A stretch of DNA of 64,000 nt from Streptomyces puniciscabiei (GTDB taxonomy: Bacteria; Actinomycetota; Actinomycetes; Streptomycetales; Streptomycetaceae). The notes below the pieces were generated by a model that did not search any database, was not told where the DNA came from, and saw only the letters and a program-made list of their open reading frames with translations. Both the position numbers and the translations under genes were made by a program. Numbering within the stretch: position 1 is the stretch's first letter; every line of letters begins with the position of its first letter. The DNA lies in contig NZ_VFNX01000001.1 in NCBI RefSeq assembly GCF_006715785.1, positions 2,990,501 through 3,054,500 on the forward strand, given 5' to 3'. Shown in pieces: positions 8,384-16,103 of the stretch.

Positions 8384-9487
8384 ATGGCCAATGCTGCCGA
8401 TACCCCTGCTGTGACGGCTTCCTTCCGCTGGCGGCGCGAGGACACGATCAGGACGGCGGGGCTGCTGGCGGTCATCGCCGCCCTGCACGTCGTGGCGTTC
8501 GGCGTCCTCTTCCTGCTCGTCGCCCCCGAGCACTACAAGGTCGGCCGGGACGTCTTCGGCATCGGCCTCGGCGTCACCGCGTACACGCTGGGCATGCGGC
8601 ACGCCTTCGACGCCGACCACATCGCGGCGATCGACAACACCACCCGCAAGCTGATGGCCGACGGCAAGCGGCCGGTGTCGGTGGGGTTCTGGTTCGCGCT
8701 CGGCCACTCCAGCGTGGTGGTGGTCCTGGCGCTGCTGATCGCGGGCGGCACCGCGCTGGCCGGGAAGGTCATGGACCAGCACTCGCACACCCACCAGGTG
8801 CTGGGTTTCCTCGGTACGACGATCTCGGGTGGCTTCCTCTACCTCATCGCCGCCCTCAACCTGGTCGCCCTGGCGGGCATCCTGCGGGTCTTCCGGGCGA
8901 TGCGGGCGGGAACGTACGACGAGAAGGAACTCGAACAGCACCTGGACTCCCGGGGGTTCATGAACCGCATCCTCGGGCGCCTGACCAAGTCGATCTCCCG
9001 CCCCGGCCAGATGTTCCCGCTCGGCTTCCTCTTCGGGCTCGGCTTCGACACGGCCACCGAGGTCACGCTGATGGTGATGGCGGGCTCGGGCGCGGCGGCC
9101 GGCCTGCCCTGGTACGCGGTCCTCTGCCTGCCCCTGCTCTTCGCCGCCGGGATGAGCCTGTTCGACACCCTCGACGGCACGTTCATGAACTTCGCCTACC
9201 AGTGGGCCTTCTCCAACCCGGTGCGCAAGGTCTTCTACAACCTCACCATCACCGGACTGTCCATCGCCGTCGCCTTCTTCATCGGCACGATCGAGCTGGT
9301 CGGCGTCCTGCACGACAAGCTCGCCCTGAGCGACTCCGTGACCGGCTGGATCGCTGGGCTGAACCTGGACAGCGTCGGCTACCTCATCGTCGCCCTGTTC
9401 GTCGTGGTGTGGGCGGCGGCGCTGGCGTACTGGCGCCTCGCACGGGTGGAGGAGCGCTGGACGGCCCCCGCGCCCGGCGGCCGGTGA
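8384..9487 (+). CDS. NiCoT (HoxN/HupN/NixA) cobalt/nickel permease
   Basis: A 367-residue integral membrane importer of Co2+ or Ni2+. The family signature motifs are all present: RHAFDADHIAAIDN (HX4DH) in span II, LGHSSVVV, LFGLGFDTATEV and AAGMSLFDTLDG. About eight membrane spans are expected. A cobalamin riboswitch immediately upstream and a divergent ArsR repressor point to cobalt as the relevant metal. The ATG at 8384 has a GGAG about 10 bases upstream; a GTG/ATG 30 bases earlier would add ten residues inside the untranslated leader. Confidence 0.95.
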   Translation: MANAADTPAVTASFRWRREDTIRTAGLLAVIAALHVVAFGVLFLLVAPEHYKVGRDVFGIGLGVTAYTLGMRHAFDADHIAAIDNTTRKLMADGKRPVSVGFWFALGHSSVVVVLALLIAGGTALAGKVMDQHSHTHQVLGFLGTTISGGFLYLIAALNLVALAGILRVFRAMRAGTYDEKELEQHLDSRGFMNRILGRLTKSISRPGQMFPLGFLFGLGFDTATEVTLMVMAGSGAAAGLPWYAVLCLPLLFAAGMSLFDTLDGTFMNFAYQWAFSNPVRKVFYNLTITGLSIAVAFFIGTIELVGVLHDKLALSDSVTGWIAGLNLDSVGYLIVALFVVVWAAALAYWRLARVEERWTAPAPGGR

Positions 9488-9494
9488 CGGGACG

Positions 9495-10478
9495 TCACGC
9501 AGGCTGCGGAGCCGCGCGTTCGACCGTCTCCAGGTACAGCTTCACGTAGCGGTCCACGGCGACCTCCAACGCCACGTCCGCCATGGCCTGTTGGCGCCTG
9601 CCCTCGTGGATCTCGGACTCGCCGGGGCGGGGACGGCGGTCGACGATCGTCTGGCCCCGGGTCGGGCCGGGGGCCAGGGACACCTCGACCGGGAGCAGCC
9701 GGGTGGTGATGCCCTGCGGGTCGGCGACCGCGCACACCGCGCCCGCGTCACCCAGGCCGCCCGCCTCCTCCGCCTCGGGCGCCTCGCCCTGTGCGGTCGG
9801 CCGGTGGGCGAGGAGTTCGCCGGCCAGGCGGGTGCCGGGCTCGGCGCTGGCGCGCAGCCGGTGCACCTCCGGGGCGGGCACGACCACCTGCATGAAGACG
9901 TCGAGGCCGTACATGGTGAGCGGCACCCCGGCCGTGAGCAGGATCGCCGCCGCCTCCGGGTCGTGCCAGACGTTGAACTCGGCGACCGGAGTCGCGTTCC
10001 CGACGGCCACCGCGCCGCCCATGAAGACGATCCGCTCGATGTTGCGGGTCACTTCCGGGTGCGTGCGCAGCAGCAGGGCGATGTTGGTCAGAGGGGCGGT
10101 GGGGATCAGGGTGACCGGGCGCGGGGAGGCCAGGATCTCGCGGCGGAGGAGGGCCACGGCGTCCAGCTCGCAGGCGCGGCGCTTCGGCGCGGGCAGACCC
10201 AGGTCGCCCATGCCGTCGGCGCCGTGCACATGCTGCGCCGGGCGCGCCGGTTCGATCAGCGGACGTTCGGCGCCCCGGCCCACCGGGATGTCCGGGGCGC
10301 CCGCCTGCTCCAGCACGGTCAGGGTGTTGCGGACCACGCCGTCGACGTCCGTGTTCCCGGCCACGCAGGTCACCGCCCGCAGGTCGAGGCCCGGATGGCG
10401 CACGGCCAGCAGCAGGGCGAGGGCGTCGTCGACCCCGGTGTCGCAGTCGATGATCACGGGGATGGGCTGACCGGTCAC
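9495..10478 (-). CDS. Nucleoside hydrolase (IunH/CU-NH family)
   Basis: Cytoplasmic N-glycosidase of 327 residues that cleaves ribonucleosides to ribose and base for salvage. The calcium-binding N-terminal signature DCDTGVDDALAL is intact, and the family motifs VIIDCDTG, GADGMGDLG and PTAPLTNIALLL follow. Residues FNVWHDPEAA and MYGLDVFMQVVV match substrate-loop segments. The C-terminal catalytic-site motif normally reading HDP is altered: it reads LGDAGAVCAVADP, so the usual His is absent. GTG start with AAGGAG upstream. Convergent with the metal permease, 7 bp apart. Base preference cannot be inferred. Confidence 0.88.
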   Translation of the reverse strand: MTGQPIPVIIDCDTGVDDALALLLAVRHPGLDLRAVTCVAGNTDVDGVVRNTLTVLEQAGAPDIPVGRGAERPLIEPARPAQHVHGADGMGDLGLPAPKRRACELDAVALLRREILASPRPVTLIPTAPLTNIALLLRTHPEVTRNIERIVFMGGAVAVGNATPVAEFNVWHDPEAAAILLTAGVPLTMYGLDVFMQVVVPAPEVHRLRASAEPGTRLAGELLAHRPTAQGEAPEAEEAGGLGDAGAVCAVADPQGITTRLLPVEVSLAPGPTRGQTIVDRRPRPGESEIHEGRRQQAMADVALEVAVDRYVKLYLETVERAAPQPA

Positions 10479-10518
10479 GGCGGGCTCCTTCCGTCAAGCC
10501 GACCTTAGATCAGTACGG

Positions 10519-11751
10519 TCACTCCCACAGCGCGGTGCCGCGTGCGGCCACCCGTGCGCAGATCCGCCGCAGCAGCTCCGGCACCGGCAGCTCCCCGGGC
10601 CTGCGGCCGTCCCGCAGCCGTACGGCGGCCAGGCCCGCCTCCGCCTCGCGGGCGCCGATCACCGCCTGGTACGGCACCAGGCGGGCGGCGCGGATCCGGG
10701 CGCCCAGGGTGCCCTCGGCGGGCCCCGCGAGTTCGGCGCGCAGGCCCAGCCCGGCCGCCTCGCGCACGAGCTCGGCCGCCTGCCCCAGCTGCTCCTCGCC
10801 GACCGGCAGGACGGCCAGCTGCACCGGGGCAAGCCAGGCCGGGAAGGCGCCCGCGTGCGCCTCGATCAGATGGGCGACGGCCCGCTCGACGCTGCCGATG
10901 ATGCTGCGGTGCACCATCACGGGCCGGTGTTTCGCGCCGTCGGCCCCGATGTAGTGCAGGTCGAAGCGGGCCGGCTGGTGGAAGTCGATCTGCACGGTGG
11001 ACAGGGTGGACTCGCGGCCGGCCGGGTCGGCGATCTGCACGTCGATCTTCGGGCCGTAGAAGGCGGCCTCGCCCTCCGCCTCCTCGTACGCCACGCCGGA
11101 GGCGTCCAGCACCTCCCGCAGCAGCTCGGTGGCCCGGCGCCACAGCTCCGGATCGGCGACGTACTTGCCGCCCTGACCGGGCAGCGACAGGCGGTGCCGT
11201 ACGGCCTCGATGCCGAGGTCGGCGTAGGCGCGGGCGATCAGCTCCAGCGCGGCGCGGGCCTCCTCCACGGCCTGGTCCAGGGTGCAGAAGATATGGGCGT
11301 CGTTGAGCTGGATGACGCGGACGCGGGTCAGGCCCCCGAGGACGCCGGAGAGTTCGGCGCGGTGCATGCTGCCCAACTCGGCGAGCCGCAGGGGCAGTTC
11401 CCGGTAGCTGTGGGAGCGGGAGCGGTAGATCACGGCGTGGTGGGGGCACAGGCTGGGCCGCAGCACGACCTCCTCCGCACCGAGTCTCATCGGCGGGTAC
11501 ATGTCGTCGCTGTAGTGGTCCCAGTGCCCGGAGATCTCGTACAGCTCCCGTTTGCCGAGCGCGGGCGAGTACACGTGCCGGTACCCGGCCCGGCGTTCGG
11601 CCTCGCGGATGTACTCCTCCAGGGTGTGCCGTACGACCGCGCCGTCCGGCAGCCAGTACGGCAGGCCCGCGCCGATCAGCGGGTCGGTGTCGAACAGGCC
11701 GAGCTCACGGCCGAGGCGGCGGTGGTCGGGAAGTGCGGCGTCGCCGTTCAT
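10519..11751 (-). CDS. Short threonyl-tRNA synthetase paralogue without editing domain
   Basis: Class II aminoacyl-tRNA synthetase of 410 residues. It has the ThrRS catalytic core: MYPPMRL, RPSLCPHH with the zinc Cys, SYRELPLRLAELGSMHRAELSG (motif 2 region), NDAHIFCT with a zinc His, and VMVHRSIIGSVERAVAHLIE (motif 3 region with the third zinc ligand). An HGTP anticodon-binding domain follows from about residue 315. Full-length bacterial ThrRS is about 640 residues; the N-terminal TGS and editing domains are missing here. It sits behind a Thr-codon leader peptide and attenuator, so it is probably a backup synthetase made under threonyl-tRNA shortage. A drug-resistance role, known for ThrRS paralogues in borrelidin and obafluorin producers, is possible. 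Confidence 0.9.
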   Translation of the reverse strand: MNGDAALPDHRRLGRELGLFDTDPLIGAGLPYWLPDGAVVRHTLEEYIREAERRAGYRHVYSPALGKRELYEISGHWDHYSDDMYPPMRLGAEEVVLRPSLCPHHAVIYRSRSHSYRELPLRLAELGSMHRAELSGVLGGLTRVRVIQLNDAHIFCTLDQAVEEARAALELIARAYADLGIEAVRHRLSLPGQGGKYVADPELWRRATELLREVLDASGVAYEEAEGEAAFYGPKIDVQIADPAGRESTLSTVQIDFHQPARFDLHYIGADGAKHRPVMVHRSIIGSVERAVAHLIEAHAGAFPAWLAPVQLAVLPVGEEQLGQAAELVREAAGLGLRAELAGPAEGTLGARIRAARLVPYQAVIGAREAEAGLAAVRLRDGRRPGELPVPELLRRICARVAARGTALWE

Positions 11752-11798
11752 GGGCGGTCTCCTCGCTGCGGGAGGCGGACGCCCACGGCACACGAAAA

Positions 11799-11821
11799 CC
11801 CCGGGGCGTTCGCCCCGGGGC
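11799..11821 (-). terminator. Attenuator hairpin before the ThrRS paralogue
   Basis: A perfect 10-bp inverted repeat (CCCCGGGGCG / CGCCCCGGGG, two-base loop) followed on the minus strand by TTTTCG. It lies between the leader peptide and the synthetase gene. Its 5' arm can pair instead with GTCCCGG inside the leader (11854-11848), giving the mutually exclusive structures expected of an attenuator. Confidence 0.8.
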
Positions 11822-11839
11822 TTCGATGCTGGTCAGGTG

Positions 11840-11902
11840 TCAGCGCGCCGGGACGGTCTCCGGCGTCGTCGTGCTCTTCGGGCACTGCTGGGCGCGCTGC
11901 AT
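11840..11902 (-). CDS. Threonine-rich leader peptide of attenuator
   Basis: A 20-codon open frame, ATG to TGA, encoding a peptide that includes STTTPET. Three consecutive Thr codons (ACG ACG ACG) and a fourth three codons later make it a threonine sensor. The frame's own ends pair: CAGCGCGCC (codons 2-4) with GGCGCGCTG (codons 18-21), a perfect 9-bp stem. A ribosome stalled on Thr codons would break that stem, free GTCCCGG to pair with CCGGGGC of the terminator's 5' arm, and so allow read-through into the ThrRS gene. No good Shine-Dalgarno is visible; a TACGGT sequence a few bases upstream may be a -10 box giving a leaderless message. Confidence 0.75.
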   Translation of the reverse strand: MQRAQQCPKSTTTPETVPAR

Positions 11903-12095
11903 ACGGCGACCGTAGCAGCCGCCGGCGCACCAGGGCGAGGCGATTTCCGCCGCCCACCCGCCCTGACCCTGGCGGCTCGTTCACCCGGACCGGCGGGCCA
12001 CTCACCCGGACGGCCCGGAGCGCTGGTGGGCCGGTCGGGGCGGTGGTGCCGTGAGATCAGGCACCCCACCGCCCCGCAGCCCAGGAGGCTCCTCG

Positions 12096-12884
12096 ATGAC
12101 CTCTCTGCACGACGCGCTACGCCCCCGCGGCCTCCCGCTCTGGCTCACCATTGCCGGGCTCCTCGCGATGGGCGGCTGCGCGGCGCTCGGTCTGAGGCAG
12201 CCGGAGACCGCGACCCCGCCCCTGCCGACGATCGACAAGCCGTCGCCGACACGGAAGGGGGCCACCCGGGCCGACGGCACCCTCACCGACGAGCAGGCGC
12301 AGGCCGCGCTGCTCAACCAGAACGACCTCGGCGCCCCCTGGACGGCGACCGGCGGTGCGGCCACCTGGCGGGACCAGCTGCTGAAGGCGACCACCTCGGC
12401 AGGCGCCTGCCAGCGGCTCCTGGACGCCCTCTACAGCGACGAACTCCTCGGCGGCCCCGCCCGGTTCGCCGTCGGCCTGGACGACACCGACACCGACGCC
12501 CAGCTGCGCTACCAGATCGCCGACCGCCGCCCCTCCGACGTGGACGCGGCGCTCGCCTGGCTGAAGACGATGCCGGCGCAGTGCGCGCGGTTCACGGCCA
12601 CCACGCAGACCGGGATCACGGAGGACGTCCAGGTCTCCGACGCCCCGTTGCCGCAGGTCGGGGACGCGCGCCAAGGCCTCAGGATCAGCATCGCCGCCAC
12701 CGACACCGACGACCGGCACGCCACGCTCACGCTGGACGTGGCCGCCGTCCGGGTCGGCCCGGACGCGTTCGCCCTCACCAACGGCGGCCTGCGCGACGTA
12801 CCGAACGACGCCACCCAGGCCGCCGTCCAGATCGGCGCCCTGCGCCTGGCGGACATCCGCAAGCAGGGCCGGGCACAGGTCTGA
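12096..12884 (+). CDS. Putative sensor-like lipoprotein
   Basis: 262 residues with an N-terminal hydrophobic segment LPLWLTIAGLLAMGGC ending in a lipobox-like Cys, although the -3 residue is Met rather than Leu/Val. The remainder is a secreted alpha/beta domain. It begins TLTDEQAQAALLNQNDLGAPWT, a start shared with Streptomyces sensor-like extracellular domains such as the PknH C-terminal type. ATG chosen because CAGGAGG lies 8 bases upstream. It is convergent with the XRE-TPR regulator. Ligand unknown. Confidence 0.7.
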   Translation: MTSLHDALRPRGLPLWLTIAGLLAMGGCAALGLRQPETATPPLPTIDKPSPTRKGATRADGTLTDEQAQAALLNQNDLGAPWTATGGAATWRDQLLKATTSAGACQRLLDALYSDELLGGPARFAVGLDDTDTDAQLRYQIADRRPSDVDAALAWLKTMPAQCARFTATTQTGITEDVQVSDAPLPQVGDARQGLRISIAATDTDDRHATLTLDVAAVRVGPDAFALTNGGLRDVPNDATQAAVQIGALRLADIRKQGRAQV

Positions 12885-12907
12885 GCCGCGGGTCTGAGCC
12901 GCGGGCG

Positions 12908-14251
12908 TCACAGCGGCGGCTGGGCGGGCGCCGGTCCCAGGGTGGTCGTGCCCGGCGTCGTGCGGTGACCGAGGCCGGTCCGGTACGCGTCCAGGGCGGC
13001 CTCGATACGGCCTGTGCGGCGCAGCAGGTCGCCCAGGAGACGGCACAGGTCGGCCAGGTCGCCGGCGGCCCCCGCCCGTTCCAGCAGGCTGAGCGCGCGG
13101 ACGTAGTGCTCCTCGGCGGCCTCGGTGTCCCGGGCGTCCTCGGCGATGATGCCGAGCAGGCGGTGGGCCGCGGCGGCGTGGACCGCGCCGCGCTCGGAGG
13201 AGAAGTCACCGAGGACGCCCCGCAGGAGTACGGCGGACTCCTCCGGCTTGCCCCGGCGGTGCAGGACGTCGGCGAGCTCCACGGCGGCCTGGCTGCGGTA
13301 CAGGGCGGCCCGGCTCTCCGAGAGCATCGTGTACGCCTGGCGCAACTCGGCCTCGGCGCGCTCCAGTTCGTCGTTCTGCGCGCAGACGTAACCGCGCATC
13401 CAGTGGCAGTTGGCCAGCTCGGTGCGCAGCCGCAGCGTGCGGTACAGCTCGGCCGCCTTGGCGAGGGAGGCGTCGGCCTCGGTGACCCGGCCCTCGGCGA
13501 TCAGGGTGCGGGCCACCGAGCGGTGCATCCGGGCGATCAGCGCGGGGTCGCCGGCCCGCGGTGCGAGGGCGAGGGCGAACTCGGCGGCCTGGGCGGCGCG
13601 GGCGTGCGCGCCCATGTCCATGTACGGGCCGATCACGCTGGCGTAGAGCAGCAGCAGGGCGTCGGGGTCGTGCAGTCCGCCGCGGTTGAGCTCGTCGAGC
13701 GTCGACTCCAGCAGATAGACGGCGTAGCGCAGTTCACCGGCCAGGTAGTGGGCGACGGCGCGGCCCCGGACGGCGGGCACCCGCACCGGCAGCGACTCCT
13801 CGGCCAGCCGCGACTCGGCACGCTCGAAGAACTCCCGGGCCCCCTCCAGCTCGCCCGTCTCCAGCGCGCACTCACCCAGGCCCAGCAGCGCGGTGGCCTG
13901 CTCGGAGCGCAGCCCGTGGGTCTCCGCCTCCGCGAGCAGCGCCGCGTACTGCCCGGCGGCCTCCTCGGCCCTGCCGTCGGCGAGGACCCGCTGCGCCTCG
14001 GTGAGGCGCAGCCGCAGGTCGGTGGCGAGGTGGGCGGGGCGGCCGACGGCCAGCTCCTCGAAGGCCACGCCGAGCCGGCCGGCGATGTGCCGCAGCGCCT
14101 CGTCGGAGGCCCGGACCCGGCCCGCCTCCAGGGTGGAGATGTAGGCGGGTGTGTAGGCCGGCTCCGCCAACTGTCGCTGGGTCAGCCCGCGTTGGGTGCG
14201 CAGATGCTGTACGCGCCGCCCGATGACCTCGGGGTCGTCCCGTTCCCGCAT
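12908..14251 (-). CDS. XRE-family regulator with TPR sensor domain
   Basis: 447 residues. Residues 8-65 form an XRE helix-turn-helix (VIGRRVQHLRTQRGLTQRQLAE, then TPAYISTLEAGRVRASDEAL). Residues ~75-440 are a solenoid of tetratricopeptide repeats rich in A-L-Y-E pairs (GLGECALETGELEGAREFFE; LGDLLRRTGRIEAALDAYR). This HTH-TPR layout is that of the RRNPP peptide-responsive regulators (PlcR, NprR, Rgg-like), and is also common in Streptomyces proteins of unknown ligand. A divergent gene for a 57-residue secreted peptide begins 115 bp away with an AT-rich palindrome between them, which makes a peptide-sensing circuit plausible but unproven. Confidence 0.85.
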   Translation of the reverse strand: MRERDDPEVIGRRVQHLRTQRGLTQRQLAEPAYTPAYISTLEAGRVRASDEALRHIAGRLGVAFEELAVGRPAHLATDLRLRLTEAQRVLADGRAEEAAGQYAALLAEAETHGLRSEQATALLGLGECALETGELEGAREFFERAESRLAEESLPVRVPAVRGRAVAHYLAGELRYAVYLLESTLDELNRGGLHDPDALLLLYASVIGPYMDMGAHARAAQAAEFALALAPRAGDPALIARMHRSVARTLIAEGRVTEADASLAKAAELYRTLRLRTELANCHWMRGYVCAQNDELERAEAELRQAYTMLSESRAALYRSQAAVELADVLHRRGKPEESAVLLRGVLGDFSSERGAVHAAAAHRLLGIIAEDARDTEAAEEHYVRALSLLERAGAAGDLADLCRLLGDLLRRTGRIEAALDAYRTGLGHRTTPGTTTLGPAPAQPPL

Positions 14252-14322
14252 GGTCCCCGCCCCCCCAACTCCCTTGATGGCCCTTGCCGTTCGGCCCGTT
14301 CAGCCCCTAGGTTAAACGGCGG

Positions 14323-14338
14323 ATTAAGTCTGCTTAAT
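14323..14338. promoter_or_regulatory. AT-rich palindrome between regulator and peptide gene
   Basis: Perfect dyad ATTAAG-TCTG-CTTAAT, with a further TTAAAC 10 bases to the left. It stands out in GC-rich DNA and sits between two divergent genes, about 70 bp from the regulator start and 28 bp from the peptide start. Likely an operator of the XRE-TPR regulator. Confidence 0.55.
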
Positions 14339-14365
14339 ACGTCGCTGTTGTGTTGCGAGGTCGCC

Positions 14366-14539
14366 GTGCCCGGACGTACATCCGCACCCTACGGAAACAA
14401 CACCACCGCACGCCGGGCCGTCGCCGCCGCGGTGATCGCCGCGACCGCCCTGATCCTCGCGGCGAACGCGGGCCCGGCCCGGGCGGCGGCCCCCGGACCG
14501 GGCACCCACAGCCAGCAGGCGATCAGCACGTCCAGGTAG
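14366..14539 (+). CDS. Small secreted peptide precursor divergent from XRE-TPR regulator
   Basis: 57 codons from a GTG with GCGAGG 5 bases upstream. The product has a charged N-terminus, a hydrophobic core AVAAAVIAATALILAANAG and an ARA-A signal peptidase site, leaving a short mature peptide of about 17 residues (APGPGTHSQQAISTSR region). A hydrophobic signal sequence with a very short hydrophilic remainder next to an HTH-TPR regulator is the arrangement of RRNPP signal precursors. The alternative is the truncated 5' end of a larger exported protein, since non-coding remnant-like sequence follows. Confidence 0.5.
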   Translation: MPGRTSAPYGNNTTARRAVAAAVIAATALILAANAGPARAAAPGPGTHSQQAISTSR

Positions 14540-14805
14540 CCCGGAAGAGGTTGCCCTCGAACCGTCCGGCCATGCCACTCCACCGGGCCCGCGGCCTGCT
14601 CACCCAGCGGCATCTCGAACGCCCGCCAGGCCGCCGCCCTGCTGGCGATCGCCCTCGACCACGGCTCCGGCCCGAACCCCGGGGACGCACGCCGACCGCA
14701 ACCACGCGCGCGCCGGGGTCCGGCCTGCGCGCAGGCGGGAGTGTTCGGCCGGACCGCGCCCGGGACAGGGTGTTCGCACAACCGCCGGAGGCCTACGCTC
14801 CCCCC
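14540..14805. other. Gap with no confident gene
   Basis: This 266-bp stretch holds no open frame I can support. Protein-like fragments (for example RQAAALLAIALDHGSGPNPGD in one frame near 14625) suggest decayed coding sequence, possibly the broken continuation of the preceding exported protein. The promoter of the amidohydrolase must lie near its 3' end. Confidence 0.4.
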
Positions 14806-16050
14806 ATGACCTCTGCCGCCGCCCGTACCGCCCTGGACCTGACCTCCGGCCTCCCGGTGACGGACCTGGAGGGCCTCTACCGCGACCTGCACCGCCATCC
14901 CGAGCTGTCCCTGCGCGAGCACCGCACCGCCGGGACACTGGCCGGGCGGCTGCGGGGCGCCGGGTTCGAGACGGCGGAAGGCGTCGGCGGCACCGGGGTC
15001 GTGGGCCGGCTGGCGAACGGCGACGGGCCGACCGTGCTGCTGCGGGCCGACATGGACGCGCTGCCGGTGCGGGAGGCCACCGGACTGCCGTACGCCTCCG
15101 AGGCCGACGGGGTGATGCACGCCTGCGGGCACGACCTGCACGTCACCTGGCTGACCGGCGCCGCCGAGGCACTGGCCGCCGGGCGGGAGACCTGGCGGGG
15201 CACCCTGCTGGTGGTGGGACAGCCCGCCGAGGAGACCGGGCAGGGCGCGGCCCGGATGGTCGCGGACGGGCTGTACGAGCGGTTCGGGCGGCCGGACGTG
15301 CTGCTCGGACAGCATGCCGCCCCCGGCCCGGCGGGCCTGTACCCGCACGCGCCGGGCCTGATCATGTCGGCGGCGACGGACGTGGACATCGTGGTGCACG
15401 GCCGGGGCGGGCACGGCTCGCGCCCGGAGTCCACCGTCGACCCCGTCGTCACCGCCGCCTACCTGGTCACCCGCCTGCAGACGGTCGTCTCCCGGGAACT
15501 CGCCGCCGGCGAGTCCGCCGTGCTGACCGTGGGCCGGATCGAGGCCGGCACCCGGCACAACATCATCCCGTCCGAGGCCCGCATCTCGCTGAACCTGCGC
15601 AGCCAGTCCGAGGCCGTCCGGCAGCGCATGCTGGAGGCCATCCGGCGGATCGCGCACGGCGAGTGCCTGGCCGCCGGCTGCCCGCGCGAGCCCGACATCA
15701 CCCTCGGCAACACCTTCCCGGTGACCGTGAACGACGCGCCCACCGACGCCACGGTGGCCGCCGTGCACGGCGAGGTGTTCGGCGCGGGCACGGTGTTCGA
15801 CCCGGGCCCGGCGATGGGCAGCGAGGACTTCCCCGCGCTGGCGCTCGACGGCGCCATCCCGTACTCGTACTGGTTCGTGACCACCACCCCGGCCGAGGTG
15901 TGGGACCAGGCGCCCGGCGACACCCTCCCGGAGAAGTTCGCGGCCGTACCGAGCAACCACAGCCCGCACTTCGCGCCCGACCTGTCCGTGATCGCCCCGG
16001 GTGTCCGCACGCTCGTCTCGGGGGCCCTGGCGCTGTTGTCCGCGGCATGA
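14806..16050 (+). CDS. M20-family amidohydrolase (hippurate hydrolase-like)
   Basis: 414-residue cytoplasmic metallo-amidase of the M20D group, hydrolysing N-acyl amino acids or related amides. The two-metal site is visible: RADMDALPV, ACGHDLHV (with HACGHD), QPAEETGQGA and the late MGSEDFPAL and NHSPHFAPD. The lid domain insert begins with VHGRGGHGSRPESTVDP. ATG start taken from the first Met with family-like sequence; GGAG occurs 15 bases upstream. No neighbouring transporter or operon partner is seen. Exact substrate cannot be read from sequence. Confidence 0.9.
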   Translation: MTSAAARTALDLTSGLPVTDLEGLYRDLHRHPELSLREHRTAGTLAGRLRGAGFETAEGVGGTGVVGRLANGDGPTVLLRADMDALPVREATGLPYASEADGVMHACGHDLHVTWLTGAAEALAAGRETWRGTLLVVGQPAEETGQGAARMVADGLYERFGRPDVLLGQHAAPGPAGLYPHAPGLIMSAATDVDIVVHGRGGHGSRPESTVDPVVTAAYLVTRLQTVVSRELAAGESAVLTVGRIEAGTRHNIIPSEARISLNLRSQSEAVRQRMLEAIRRIAHGECLAAGCPREPDITLGNTFPVTVNDAPTDATVAAVHGEVFGAGTVFDPGPAMGSEDFPALALDGAIPYSYWFVTTTPAEVWDQAPGDTLPEKFAAVPSNHSPHFAPDLSVIAPGVRTLVSGALALLSAA

Positions 16051-16103
16051 CGCCCGCGTGACGTCCCACTCCTCCCCCACACCGAGCAAGGCCCCGCCAG
16101 GCC

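Noticed and set aside
11799..11902. T-box riboswitch for the ThrRS paralogue
   Set aside because: No TGGNNCC-type T-box sequence or specifier loop; a Thr-codon leader frame with competing stems explains the region better.
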